From Microscillaceae bacterium (GTDB lineage Bacteria > Bacteroidota > Bacteroidia > Cytophagales > Microscillaceae): a DNA stretch of 64,000 bases. Shown here one piece after another: positions 1-8,347 of this stretch (positions are counted from its first letter, which is position 1; each line of letters starts with the position of its first letter). The notes below the pieces were generated by a model, which was not told the origin of the DNA, searched no databases, and saw only the letters and a list, made by a program, of their open reading frames with translations. The DNA is taken from the NCBI GenBank assembly GCA_003483885.1, contig DMXI01000174.1, positions 1 through 64,000 of the forward strand, given 5' to 3'. Both the position numbers and the translations under genes were made by a program.

Positions 1-3
1 CTT

Positions 4-18
4 TGGAGACAATCTCCA
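4..18. other. Short perfect hairpin
   Basis: A 6-bp inverted repeat (4-9 with 13-18) closes a 3-nt loop. It lies downstream, on the minus strand, of the tRNA-like 5' half at 71-95. It could be part of a structured RNA that continues past the left edge. Nothing else identifies it. Confidence 0.35.
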
Positions 19-70
19 TCGCCAGTGTTACCTTTTGGTCATCATACCATTTGTTCTTACCTGCTACCCT

Positions 71-95
71 TGCTCTGCCACTGAGCTACTCTCTG
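71..95 (-). tRNA. tRNA-like 5' half (acceptor strand plus D arm)
   Basis: Read on the minus strand from 95 down, the sequence gives a 7-nt acceptor strand CAGAGAG (95-89), then TA, then a canonical D arm with stem GCTC/GAGC and an AGTGGCA loop, then A (71). The next bases (69-66, GGGT) could start an anticodon stem. The following sequence does not form an anticodon loop with a T at position 33. No T arm follows before the window edge, so either an intron interrupts the gene or this is only a half. Its acceptor strand is exactly complementary to the acceptor strand of the 3' half at 126-132, which lies upstream of it in transcription order. Confidence 0.45.
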
Positions 96-124
96 AGGGT
101 TTTATTTTTCACTTTCAGGTTTAG

Positions 125-158
125 TCAGAGAGAGGGGAATCGAACCCCTGCACTGGGT
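125..158 (-). tRNA. tRNA-like 3' half (T arm plus acceptor strand)
   Basis: On the minus strand there is a textbook T arm: stem AGGGG (149-145), loop TTCGATT (144-138), stem CCCCT (137-133). It is followed by acceptor strand CTCTCTG (132-126) and discriminator A (125). No CCA is encoded. The preceding ACCC (158-155) could pair with GGGT of the other half. Upstream (159-607) I find no matching D arm or 5' acceptor strand. The matching 5' strand lies 29 nt downstream instead, at 95-89. This could be a permuted tRNA, a remnant of an integration event, or the end of an intron-split gene. Confidence 0.45.
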
Positions 159-607
159 GTTTACAAACCGTTGATGGGTACAAAAAGTAATTGAATCTTA
201 CACTACAGAGCGAAAGTCTATGGCTAACGAGGCAGCGGGATGCATTAGCATAGCATCTGCTACCCGAATCACAATAAATATAAAACTAAGGCTATCTCTG
301 TATAGTAAAGGTAAGGAATCTTTTGGGGGAATAAAAAAGGAGGCATATCTCAAGGTATTCGTTTCAAAATACCATCACCATTAGCAATCTATTGACTCAA
401 ACCTTCCCAGTTTTGTGTACTTTTCTTCAATAAATTATTAAAATTTAACATTTTCTCTAACCAATTGTATTCAAGCCTTTTAGAAGACAACCTGGCCAAG
501 TACTGTCCGAATACGGTCATTCATTATCAATCAGGATTTGGTAGTACAACGGTTATGGTATTTCTTTACAGTAAAATATAATACCACTAAGCAAAACATA
601 AATTTTC
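159..607. other. Intergenic region without a gene
   Basis: No convincing coding region. It holds a 19-bp stretch (185-203) that recurs with one mismatch at 4255-4273. The minus-strand 9-mer GGGTAGCAG occurs at 265-257 and again just after the tRNA-like D arm at 69-61. The stretch 360-600 is AT-rich and presumably carries the promoter of the gene at 608. I could not place a clear Bacteroidota -33/-7 element. Confidence 0.5.
185..203. repeat. Dispersed 19-bp repeat, copy 1
   Basis: Matches 4255-4273 with a single mismatch in the same orientation. The two copies bracket the esterase gene at 608-4099. Too short to be classified as a mobile element. Confidence 0.45.
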
Positions 608-3600
608 ATGAAGAAACATTTCTTATTCGCTTTTGTGAGTGTCTTATTGGCGCTCACAAACCAGTATGCTATTGCCCAAACCAAAGCCTTTGGCAGCCCT
701 GGGCAACATACCCCAGTATCTAGTCAGGACCCCAACAACCCCAGTGTATACGGTTATTACGAATATCTTCCGCTGAGCTACAACGAAGCCAGTGGTAAGA
801 GGTATCGCCTACTTTTCTATTTTCACGGTAGAGGAGAAGCTGGAAATGGTGTGCCTCAAGGGCAAACCTACGTAAAAGGAACCACTACCCAACCTGGTAA
901 CCTGGATAAAGTAACCCGAAGTGCCATTACCAAGATTTTGGAGAGAAATATGGATAGCAATCCTAATAATGATTTTCACCTGGATAGCTGTATTGTCATC
1001 ACTCCTCAAAAATTCTCTCTCAATGGACAAGCACTTTGGGGTTCGCCTGATTACATTCGGGTAATTAATGAGATTTCTCAACATTACCCAGTGGACTCTA
1101 GTCGGATTTACATTACTGGGTTTAGCGGGGGGGCCAATGGGGTTACCAAATACATCAAAGCCTTTAGATCTAACCCACAGGATGCTGTTCCAGCGGCTTA
1201 CTTTGCTACTGGGCTTACGGGTCCCGAATTGAAAGAAGCGGGCGAATACGATTATTTTCAGAATGTGGGTACTTGGTTTCACGCCAATAGAAATGACCCC
1301 AACAGCTCTTACTTTCGGGCACGTATTAGTGGCGTAACCATCACGGGCGTGGGTGACGACAACAACCCCAGCCACCAAAGAAACCCTCAAACGGATGAAA
1401 TAGAGCATTATCGTTTTGTAAACGGGGCCTGGATAAGAACCGACTCTATCAATATATCGGGAACTTCGCCAAGTAATAAAGCAAAAACAATCATTACTTC
1501 GCATCGTACTGGTGGGCACTCGGTACCTACCACCAAAATATTTGAAAACCCTTTATTTTACGAATGGTTATTTTCTTTCCGAAGAAACTTCGATATACAG
1601 CCTACCGTGACTGTGCAGGCTGGTAATGATGCTACCATCACGTTACCAACCAATACTTATACCCTGGTTGGTTCAGCGTCGTCTTCTGACACTGCGGCTA
1701 CTCTTACCTATCAATGGACACAGGAAACAGGCCCCAACACAGCTACCTTGGTAAACGCCACACAGGCCAGTACTTTAGTTACTGGATTGGTAGAGGGTAC
1801 GTATACTTTTCAACTGATGGCCAATGCCAGCAATGGTACCAGTGGTTCCGATGAAGTAATCATTACGGTAGCTCCTGATACCCCTGCCAATTTACCCCCA
1901 GTGGCCAATGCGGGTAACGACCAAACCCTTGTACTACCTACCAATAGTACCACTCTAGATGGTTCTGGTAGTACCGATGACAAAGGCATTGTGTCTTATC
2001 AATGGGAATTGGTTTCGGGTAATACTGCTGCTTTGCAAACGGTATTGGTAAACTTTACTAGTACTCAGACCAATGGTCAGGCACCTGCCCCCTGGAATAA
2101 CTTCACTGCTGTACCCAAGACCAGTGGTACTCAGGAAGACAACTTGCAAGATACTCAAGGACAAACTACCGCTATTTCAGTGCAATTTGTAGATCCCTGG
2201 CAAAACAGGGCTAACAACCCAAATTCGGGAGGTATGCAAACAGGTGACAATAGCGGAGTATATGAAGACCAAGTATTGAGGTATTTCTATTATTTTGAGC
2301 GAACCCTGGCGACCACTCGCAGCATGAAAATCACTGGTTTGGTTACCGACAAAGTCTATTCATTGACTTTTTTCAATAGTGCAAGCTTTGGTAACAATGG
2401 AGTGTATGTAACTAATTTTACAGTCAATGGAAGTACCGTATCACTGGATCCTACCAATAATACTCAAAATACGGTAACGCTTTCTAACCTTGCTCCAGAT
2501 GCTCAAGGTGAATTAACGATTGAGGTGGCACCAAACTCAACTTTGTCAGGAGCGGCAGCCTCCATTAGTGCCTTGGTGATCGAGGCATTTGATGCGAATC
2601 AAAGTGGTATTCAGCTTACCGATGCCGACCAGGCAATAGCCCAAGTATCGGGATTACCTGTGGGGCAACATACTTTCAAGCTTACGGTAATGGATTTGGA
2701 AGGAGAAGAAAGTGAAGATACCGTGGTTGTTCAAGTCAATGAATCCACGGGTAATACTTTACAGAAAACAGTTCAAATTAACTTTACACCTACGACTTTG
2801 ACCTCGGCCGGGCCGCAATGGAACGAAACCAATGGCTCAAGTAATGCGGGCTTTACTTTGTCCAATATGAAAAATACCCAAGGTCAAAACTCATCGGTGA
2901 GTATGGAGCTGCTTGACGCCTGGAGTCGCAAAATAGGAGGGCAAACCACTAGTAATGAAGGTATCTTTCCTAACGAAGTACGCCAGGGATTTTATTTTTT
3001 CCAGCAAAGTGGTACACCTACTACTCGTAGCCTTCGTTTTAGCGGACTTTCGGTCACCGATACTTATACGTTTACCTTCTTGAGTAGTCGCACAGGCAGT
3101 GGCAATAAGAATACTACTTTTAGCTATGGGACCGATACTGTAACGGTGAATGCATCGGCCAATGTAGATAACTATGCCATCTTGCAAAACTTAACGCCAC
3201 AAAGTGATGGTACCATTACGATTACAGTTAGTGTAGGAGATGGCGCTACTTATGCCTATTTGAATGGATTGATTATTACGTCGGCCAGCGAAACCATCAA
3301 TGTAAACCTAACACCTCCCTTGGTAGAACCTGCCGGGTTTGGTTGGAACAATACCGATGGCACTATCAATGCTGGATATCAGTTGACCAATCTTAAAGAT
3401 AGCCAAGAACAAGCAACAAGTTTGGGCATAACCCTGGTAGATGGTTGGGGAAGTCGTAGAGTTGGTGGAAGAACTACCACTAACGAGGGCATTTTCCCTA
3501 ACGAAGTACGTGCAGGTGTGTATTTGTTTCAGAAAACGGCCACCGTTGATACCAAGCAAATCAAGTTTAGTGGACTGCAAACGCAATCTACTTATACTTT

Positions 3601-4099
3601 TACTTTTTTGAGTAGCAGAACGGGTGCGGGTGACAAAACCACGGTGTTTAGTCATATGGGTACCTCTAGCAGTGTCAATGCCTCAGATAATGTGGATAAT
3701 TATGCCATTTTGGAGAATTTAGTACCCAATGCTCAAGGCGAGATTGTGATAGAAGTTAGCGTAGGAGCCAATGCTACTTATGCTTATTTGAATGGAATAA
3801 TTGTGGAGGAGTATGGCCCCTCTAGTAGCGCCAGACAAACCCAACAAAACACTTCTTTGCAGTCGCAACTTCAGGTAACTATGTATCCAAATCCTGGTGT
3901 GGGAATGCTTAACTACCGCCAAGCAGAGGGGGTTTCCCTTATCCAGGTATTGCATACTTCGGGTCGGATAGTAAAGCAAGTGGCAGTTTCTCAAGCCAAT
4001 GGCCAAGTGGATTTGAGCAACTTAGCCGAGGGCGTGTACCTTGTACAGTTTATCGGAAAGAATAACAGGACTACTAAAAAATTGATCATTCGAAAGTAG
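608..4099 (+). CDS. Secreted esterase-like hydrolase with PKD and triplicated beta domains, T9SS-sorted
   Basis: A 1163-residue exported protein. Residues 1-24 are a signal peptide ending AIAQ. Residues about 45-330 form an alpha/beta-hydrolase of the polyhydroxybutyrate-depolymerase/feruloyl-esterase kind: oxyanion motif HGRG (73-76), nucleophile elbow GFSGG (171-175, Ser173) and a likely catalytic His304 in GGHSVP. Two PKD-like domains follow (about 340-480). Three copies of a roughly 165-residue beta domain come next; the last two (about 720-890 and 895-1070) are very similar and carry the NEGIFPNEVR and FLSSRTG motifs. The C-terminus (from about 1090, MYPNPG... to LIIRK) is a T9SS type A sorting domain. 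The substrate is unknown; a polymer or esterified polysaccharide is plausible. The ATG at 608 is chosen because the signal peptide begins there. Downstream is a strong terminator shared with the convergent neighbour. Confidence 0.85.
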   Translation: MKKHFLFAFVSVLLALTNQYAIAQTKAFGSPGQHTPVSSQDPNNPSVYGYYEYLPLSYNEASGKRYRLLFYFHGRGEAGNGVPQGQTYVKGTTTQPGNLDKVTRSAITKILERNMDSNPNNDFHLDSCIVITPQKFSLNGQALWGSPDYIRVINEISQHYPVDSSRIYITGFSGGANGVTKYIKAFRSNPQDAVPAAYFATGLTGPELKEAGEYDYFQNVGTWFHANRNDPNSSYFRARISGVTITGVGDDNNPSHQRNPQTDEIEHYRFVNGAWIRTDSINISGTSPSNKAKTIITSHRTGGHSVPTTKIFENPLFYEWLFSFRRNFDIQPTVTVQAGNDATITLPTNTYTLVGSASSSDTAATLTYQWTQETGPNTATLVNATQASTLVTGLVEGTYTFQLMANASNGTSGSDEVIITVAPDTPANLPPVANAGNDQTLVLPTNSTTLDGSGSTDDKGIVSYQWELVSGNTAALQTVLVNFTSTQTNGQAPAPWNNFTAVPKTSGTQEDNLQDTQGQTTAISVQFVDPWQNRANNPNSGGMQTGDNSGVYEDQVLRYFYYFERTLATTRSMKITGLVTDKVYSLTFFNSASFGNNGVYVTNFTVNGSTVSLDPTNNTQNTVTLSNLAPDAQGELTIEVAPNSTLSGAAASISALVIEAFDANQSGIQLTDADQAIAQVSGLPVGQHTFKLTVMDLEGEESEDTVVVQVNESTGNTLQKTVQINFTPTTLTSAGPQWNETNGSSNAGFTLSNMKNTQGQNSSVSMELLDAWSRKIGGQTTSNEGIFPNEVRQGFYFFQQSGTPTTRSLRFSGLSVTDTYTFTFLSSRTGSGNKNTTFSYGTDTVTVNASANVDNYAILQNLTPQSDGTITITVSVGDGATYAYLNGLIITSASETINVNLTPPLVEPAGFGWNNTDGTINAGYQLTNLKDSQEQATSLGITLVDGWGSRRVGGRTTTNEGIFPNEVRAGVYLFQKTATVDTKQIKFSGLQTQSTYTFTFLSSRTGAGDKTTVFSHMGTSSSVNASDNVDNYAILENLVPNAQGEIVIEVSVGANATYAYLNGIIVEEYGPSSSARQTQQNTSLQSQLQVTMYPNPGVGMLNYRQAEGVSLIQVLHTSGRIVKQVAVSQANGQVDLSNLAEGVYLVQFIGKNNRTTKKLIIRK

Positions 4100-4120
4100 T
4101 TTTTGAGTGATTTAGTGACA

Positions 4121-4161
4121 TACAAAGCCATCTTCAAAATTGAGGATGGCTTTGTAATTTT
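4121..4161. terminator. Bidirectional intrinsic terminator
   Basis: A 15-bp inverted repeat (4121-4135 with 4142-4156, one G-U pair) followed by ATTTTT on the plus strand. It lies 21 nt after the esterase stop, between two convergent genes, so it probably ends the esterase transcript and may also serve the minus-strand operon. Confidence 0.8.
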
Positions 4162-4212
4162 TATGATCTATGGTTGAAACCATTAAGTATCTTTATTCCA
4201 CCTCACCCTACA

Positions 4213-4240
4213 AGTTGCAACTCCCAATCTTCTGTCCTTA
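4213..4240. repeat. Dispersed ~28-bp repeat, copy 1
   Basis: Recurs in the same orientation at 8277-8303 with a few differences (a central mismatch and a 1-nt indel). The two copies flank the minus-strand operon 4296-7893. A weaker possible relative occurs near 59655-59680. It could mark a mobile or rearranged cassette, or be a small dispersed repeat. Confidence 0.5.
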
Positions 4241-4254
4241 TGTAGAATTGCACC

Positions 4255-4273
4255 AAGTAATTGAAACTTACAC
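4255..4273. repeat. Dispersed 19-bp repeat, copy 2
   Basis: Second copy of the 185-203 repeat, one mismatch, same orientation, just downstream of the ~28-bp repeat. Confidence 0.45.
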
Positions 4274-4295
4274 AATAAGGCAAAAACCCGTGGAG

Positions 4296-6863
4296 TCAAT
4301 CTTTTTTCTTGATAGATGATGTACTCATTGGGCCAGTGTAAATACCTGTTGGCCGATTGCTTTGTCGGGTATTAGCCTTTTTAACTTGGCCACAGGCTGC
4401 CAGCCTGATATAAAATTCACTTCCAGGAGTCAAATGAAACCCAGGGCTTATTTTTACTTCTTCGGTAGCCTGATAAGTAATGTCACTTTTGCCCGCTATA
4501 GTAGCCTTAGAAGTAATCTTTTTAGCCTCAAATCGTTGCTTACCTGATTGAACATCGGCCCCAAAGCTTATGCGCGTTGGGCAACCATCTAACATTGCAC
4601 GCCACAAACCTCGACCAAAAGTAGCCGCATACAGTACATCGTTTTTAATTGCCAGATACTTTACAATCGTTTTGGGCAAACCATTGTTGAAACGCTCCCA
4701 ATGTTTTCCTTTTTTCTTGATATATACCCCAATGTCAGTTGCAGCAAACAATTCCTCTTTTGCTGCATAATATCTGAGATGATTTACAGGTACATTGGGC
4801 AAACCTTTCGAGATATTGATCCAGTTTTTTCCTCCATTATCAGATTGATATACCTTTTCAGTAGCCACAAAACCACCCGAAGAGACCCATATTTTATTGG
4901 GGGTCACTTCCACTGAGGTTTTCTCAGCAGGGGTAGACAGATTGAGTGATGTAGGCTCACGAGGCCCAGTATATTTGTAAAGTTGATTTTTTTGTAAAAA
5001 AAACACCTCTTTAGTGCCAGATAAGGCCGTTAGGTAAGTAATATCTTCATCTGATATCTCTTTAGTTAATTTCTTGAGAACGCCAGAAGAAGACTCATAA
5101 CGATATAGAGATTTATACCCCATGTAAACCTGTCTATGGTCTCGAGGATTTAAAATATACGGCGTTAGCCAGGCCCCTTCATGATTGCCACTTATTTTAT
5201 TAGGGAACGTTTTTCCCCCATTGGTAGACTGATATATCTCTCCATTAGGATTGCTTACATACCATATGTGAGTATTAGCAGGGTCGATATGACACATCAA
5301 ACCGTCTCCTCCAGCGACTTGCCTCAATTTTTTGGAATATTCATTATATACATTGGTACCATTATCTTGCAATCCATACAATATGTTATGATTTTTGGGA
5401 TGCAAACTAAAATGATAAACTTGCGAAATGGCCAAACCTTTAGATTTGTTTTGCCAGGTGTGTCCTCCATCGTCTGACACATAAAACCCACCATCGCTCC
5501 CGCAAAAAAGGCGATAAGAACCATTTTTTTGGCGAAAATATTCCAGCGCATGAATATCAGCGTGGGTATAGTTCTTGGGCGTAGTACGAGCTCTATACCA
5601 ATCTGTGCGTACGGTCCAATCGGCACCTTCATTGTCGGATGTCCAGCAATTGACACCTCCAGTAATCATCTTACTTCCATCTTTAGGGTTTACCGCCAAG
5701 GCCAAATCGTACGAATATTGGTTCCCGGCATCGGAACCATCTTGCTTCCAACCCAGTATATTGGGGGTGTGTGATTTTCGCCTAAATTTTTGTCCCTTAT
5801 CAGTAGATAAGTACATCCCTCCAAACACTCTTTTGCTATCAATTGCAGCCCCCACCCCCACCAAACAGTACACCTTGTCAGGAGCTGCAGGGGTTACCGC
5901 CAATGCTAATCTTTTTTCCGAGGTAGAGGGCAGGTTCGTCTCGAAGTGAGCATCACTCCAATCTTTACCTTTATTTTCCGAACGCTTTACCCGAACGTTG
6001 GTAGCTACATACATGATGGAAGAGTTTTTAGGGTGAAACTCCAAATCATAGCAATGATTCCCTGCCAAAACTTTTAAAACTTGGTCTCCCCCCTTGGTAA
6101 GTTCATACAACCCTCGGTTGGTAACTACCCACAAAGTATTGGGGTCGCCAGGAGAAGCTATCAATTTATACCCAAATACTTTTTCAGATGCGTTCCAAGT
6201 TAGCTGGGTACTTTGCCAGGTGATGCCATCATCGGTTGATTTTAAAACCCCAGTGCATTGAATATGCTCCCCATCGCCATCTCCCGTTAGTATGTAAATC
6301 GTTCTGGGCGACTGCTTGGTAGTAGCTTGTACCACAATACCCGATACCCCCAGCGTAGAAATACCATCGGTAAGCGATATCCAATTGTCTCCGCCAGTAG
6401 TACTCCGCCACAACCCACCAGCGGGCGTACCCACATACACAATGTTTGGGTTTATCGGATCAATGGCCACACAATTTACCCGACCAATGCCCGCTACTTT
6501 GGTAAAATCGGTGCCATCGGTTGGCCCCAACAATTGCCAATTACTTCTCTCTACATACAAAGTAGGTTTGTTGCCTTGTTCTTGATACTCCTGGTATACT
6601 GCCTCTAAATGACGTTTGGCCACATTGGCTATTTTACCTTCCCGCGTCAAACGAGTACGGTGAAAGTTAGCCCAGCGCATAAATTGCGTATAACCAGTAC
6701 CCTTGCCCTTTCCTCTTTCGGCAAAATAGCGGTTGGCTTCTTGCATAATTTCCCGAAAAGATGCCTGGGGGTCTTGCATCATTTGACGGTATTTCTGCGC
6801 CTGTACTCCCCATCCGCAAAGGCAACCAAGGCCTATTAAAATTAATTTGCGTATTGCTTTCAT
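4296..6863 (-). CDS. Secreted BNR/VPS10-like beta-propeller protein
   Basis: An 855-residue exported protein with a signal peptide (1-23, ending GVQAQ). The body is a multi-bladed propeller of the sialidase/xyloglucanase/VPS10 fold. At least eight Asp-box motifs of the S-x-D/N-x-G-x-x-W/F type are visible, for example STTGGDNW, STDDGITW, SDDGGHTW, STNGGKTF and SDNGGKNW. No catalytic residues can be assigned, so it may be a binding or proteolysis-associated protein rather than a glycosidase. Residues about 765-830 resemble the C-terminal 3-coathanger stack domain of Bacteroidota surface proteins, with a KISPGFHLTPGSEF-like core. A short Ser/Thr/Lys tail follows. It is the second gene of an operon, starting 13 nt after the stop of the upstream repeat protein. 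Confidence 0.8.
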   Translation of the reverse strand: MKAIRKLILIGLGCLCGWGVQAQKYRQMMQDPQASFREIMQEANRYFAERGKGKGTGYTQFMRWANFHRTRLTREGKIANVAKRHLEAVYQEYQEQGNKPTLYVERSNWQLLGPTDGTDFTKVAGIGRVNCVAIDPINPNIVYVGTPAGGLWRSTTGGDNWISLTDGISTLGVSGIVVQATTKQSPRTIYILTGDGDGEHIQCTGVLKSTDDGITWQSTQLTWNASEKVFGYKLIASPGDPNTLWVVTNRGLYELTKGGDQVLKVLAGNHCYDLEFHPKNSSIMYVATNVRVKRSENKGKDWSDAHFETNLPSTSEKRLALAVTPAAPDKVYCLVGVGAAIDSKRVFGGMYLSTDKGQKFRRKSHTPNILGWKQDGSDAGNQYSYDLALAVNPKDGSKMITGGVNCWTSDNEGADWTVRTDWYRARTTPKNYTHADIHALEYFRQKNGSYRLFCGSDGGFYVSDDGGHTWQNKSKGLAISQVYHFSLHPKNHNILYGLQDNGTNVYNEYSKKLRQVAGGDGLMCHIDPANTHIWYVSNPNGEIYQSTNGGKTFPNKISGNHEGAWLTPYILNPRDHRQVYMGYKSLYRYESSSGVLKKLTKEISDEDITYLTALSGTKEVFFLQKNQLYKYTGPREPTSLNLSTPAEKTSVEVTPNKIWVSSGGFVATEKVYQSDNGGKNWINISKGLPNVPVNHLRYYAAKEELFAATDIGVYIKKKGKHWERFNNGLPKTIVKYLAIKNDVLYAATFGRGLWRAMLDGCPTRISFGADVQSGKQRFEAKKITSKATIAGKSDITYQATEEVKISPGFHLTPGSEFYIRLAACGQVKKANTRQSNRPTGIYTGPMSTSSIKKKD

Positions 6864-6876
6864 CGTTTGTGGAAAA

Positions 6877-7893
6877 TTATTTCAATGATTTGATTTGGTT
6901 GGCCAACAAGGCATTGTTTTGTTGTAATTGCTTGATTTGCTCATTTTGCTGGATGAGATAAAGGGTCAATTCTTCTATTTTTTTGAGCAGGAGGGTTTCT
7001 ACCTTTACCACATCTACTCCCTGTTGGGCAACTTGTTGGGCAGAAGGTATCTCCGGGAGATGTTGGTGGGTGTCAATGAATGCCTTGACTGCCTCTAGGG
7101 GACGCAATTGATAATCTTTCCCAAAGACATAATCGGGCCAGGCACTCTTAGTTTTACAGGTAAGTCCTTCCGAAAGTATTGCGCCTCCTACGTAGAGGGT
7201 ATGAGCACCTTTCAGTTGGCTGTTTTTCACATTGATACCCAGCTTTTTTTTATCAAACTCTCCATAAACAAGGGGGGTATCGGTGTCATCATGAGCAATG
7301 TAAAGCTTATACGCTCCTGTTTCTTTATATCCAGCCTTATGACCCAAAAATACATTATAACTACCAGTACTCTTGTAACCAGCGGCTTGGCCTATATACA
7401 CGTTATGCCTCCCAGTCTTATTCTCATGCCCCGCTGCTTTACCTAGAAAAGTATTATAATTACCAGTTGTATTGTAATAACCAGTCATTTGACCAATAAA
7501 AGTATTTTCTTTTCCGGTTATATTACTACGACCTGCTCTCTCACCAATAAATACATTTTGTCCACCAGTTGTATTATCGTGGCCTGACTCATAGCCAACA
7601 AATATATTATCATTACCAGATGTTGTAGAATATCCAGTTTGATAGCCTATAAAAACATTGTAGCTTGCCTTATAATTAGTCTTAGAATCTTCCGCAATAC
7701 CTTCCCCAAAAACAACGTTGCACTTGTAATGATTTGTGTATTTATTTGCAGGTACTGAAGTACTCGTTGTGCTACTACCTTTTCCCAAATCGGTGTTTTT
7801 GGTCATTTGTGCCAGTGCTACTTCAGTCAGGCCAAGTAAAAACATAATAGTCAATAGTGTATTCTTAGAAAAAAAGTTGATTGTATTGTACAT
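6877..7893 (-). CDS. Secreted YadA-head-like repeat protein (beta-roll plus coiled-coil tail)
   Basis: I place the start at the ATG at 7893 (338 residues) because it opens a good signal peptide (MYNTINFF to ALAQ). The open frame extends 25 residues further to 7968 without adding signal-like sequence. After the signal come about seven tandem 16-17-residue repeats with the pattern N-x-F-I-G-x-x-x-G-x-x-x-x-x-T-G, as in the left-handed beta-roll of YadA/Hia heads. A linker domain (LGIN...LYVGGAILSEG) follows, then a region common in Bacteroidota tail-fibre-like proteins (DYVF...L.PLEAV...HLPEIPSA), and a C-terminal coiled coil (about 305-338). It is probably a trimeric surface fibre. It leads the operon with the propeller protein. 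Confidence 0.75.
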   Translation of the reverse strand: MYNTINFFSKNTLLTIMFLLGLTEVALAQMTKNTDLGKGSSTTSTSVPANKYTNHYKCNVVFGEGIAEDSKTNYKASYNVFIGYQTGYSTTSGNDNIFVGYESGHDNTTGGQNVFIGERAGRSNITGKENTFIGQMTGYYNTTGNYNTFLGKAAGHENKTGRHNVYIGQAAGYKSTGSYNVFLGHKAGYKETGAYKLYIAHDDTDTPLVYGEFDKKKLGINVKNSQLKGAHTLYVGGAILSEGLTCKTKSAWPDYVFGKDYQLRPLEAVKAFIDTHQHLPEIPSAQQVAQQGVDVVKVETLLLKKIEELTLYLIQQNEQIKQLQQNNALLANQIKSLK

Positions 7894-8091
7894 GTCATTA
7901 AAAAATTGAATGAGAACCAAGCTGTCTTGCCAAACAAGGGCCAGCTTGAACATCAAGGGTAAAACCAAAAGATAAAAAATGATAAAATGAGTACTGCCCG
8001 CAGAAGGTTAGGCCAGTAGATTCCAGAAGGCATTGGTTTGCCATCTAAACTTTCAAAGTAAAGGCTTTAGCCAGCTCTGGGTACAACCACA

Positions 8092-8105
8092 ATGCGTATA
8101 CGCAT
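8092..8105. promoter_or_regulatory. Candidate operator palindrome
   Basis: Perfect two-fold symmetric 14-mer ATGCGTATACGCAT located between two divergent genes. The regulator is unknown. Confidence 0.35.
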
Positions 8106-8276
8106 CCTGGCATTTATCATTAATAAGGTGTTTATCATAGTCGTAATGTTTAAAAAATAAAATCAGGCACTTCACTGGTTGTGATTAAATAATGACCTAA
8201 AAGTAATAAGCTTACTTGGGAAGAAATATATCGATCTATGACAACTCAATACGTTTTACCTCTCTTCTATTTTTAC

Positions 8277-8303
8277 AGTTGCAATCCCCAATCTTCTGCC
8301 TTA
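8277..8303. repeat. Dispersed ~28-bp repeat, copy 2
   Basis: Near-copy of 4213-4240 in the same orientation, 45 nt upstream of the bestrophin start codon. Confidence 0.5.
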
Positions 8304-8347
8304 TTTTTAAATTGGTTATTAACCACTTACCATTAATTACTCATTGA

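Larger units (their letters stand above)
7894..8347. other. Divergent intergenic region with a 14-bp palindrome
   Basis: Separates the minus-strand operon from the bestrophin gene and should carry both promoters. It holds a perfect 14-bp palindrome ATGCGTATACGCAT at 8092-8105, a good shape for a dimeric repressor site. It also holds the second copy of the ~28-bp repeat (8277-8303). No coding sequence is supported. Confidence 0.5.

Noticed and set aside
126..265. tmRNA (ssrA) on the minus strand
   Set aside because: The T arm could fit, but the acceptor strand does not match tmRNA ends, no tag reading frame was recognised, and the other half has a canonical tRNA D arm.
809..1519. 236-codon minus-strand ORF opposite the esterase
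   Set aside because: Lies entirely antisense to a gene with clear domains. Its composition (Arg/Cys/Ile mix) and lack of motifs mark it as a shadow frame.
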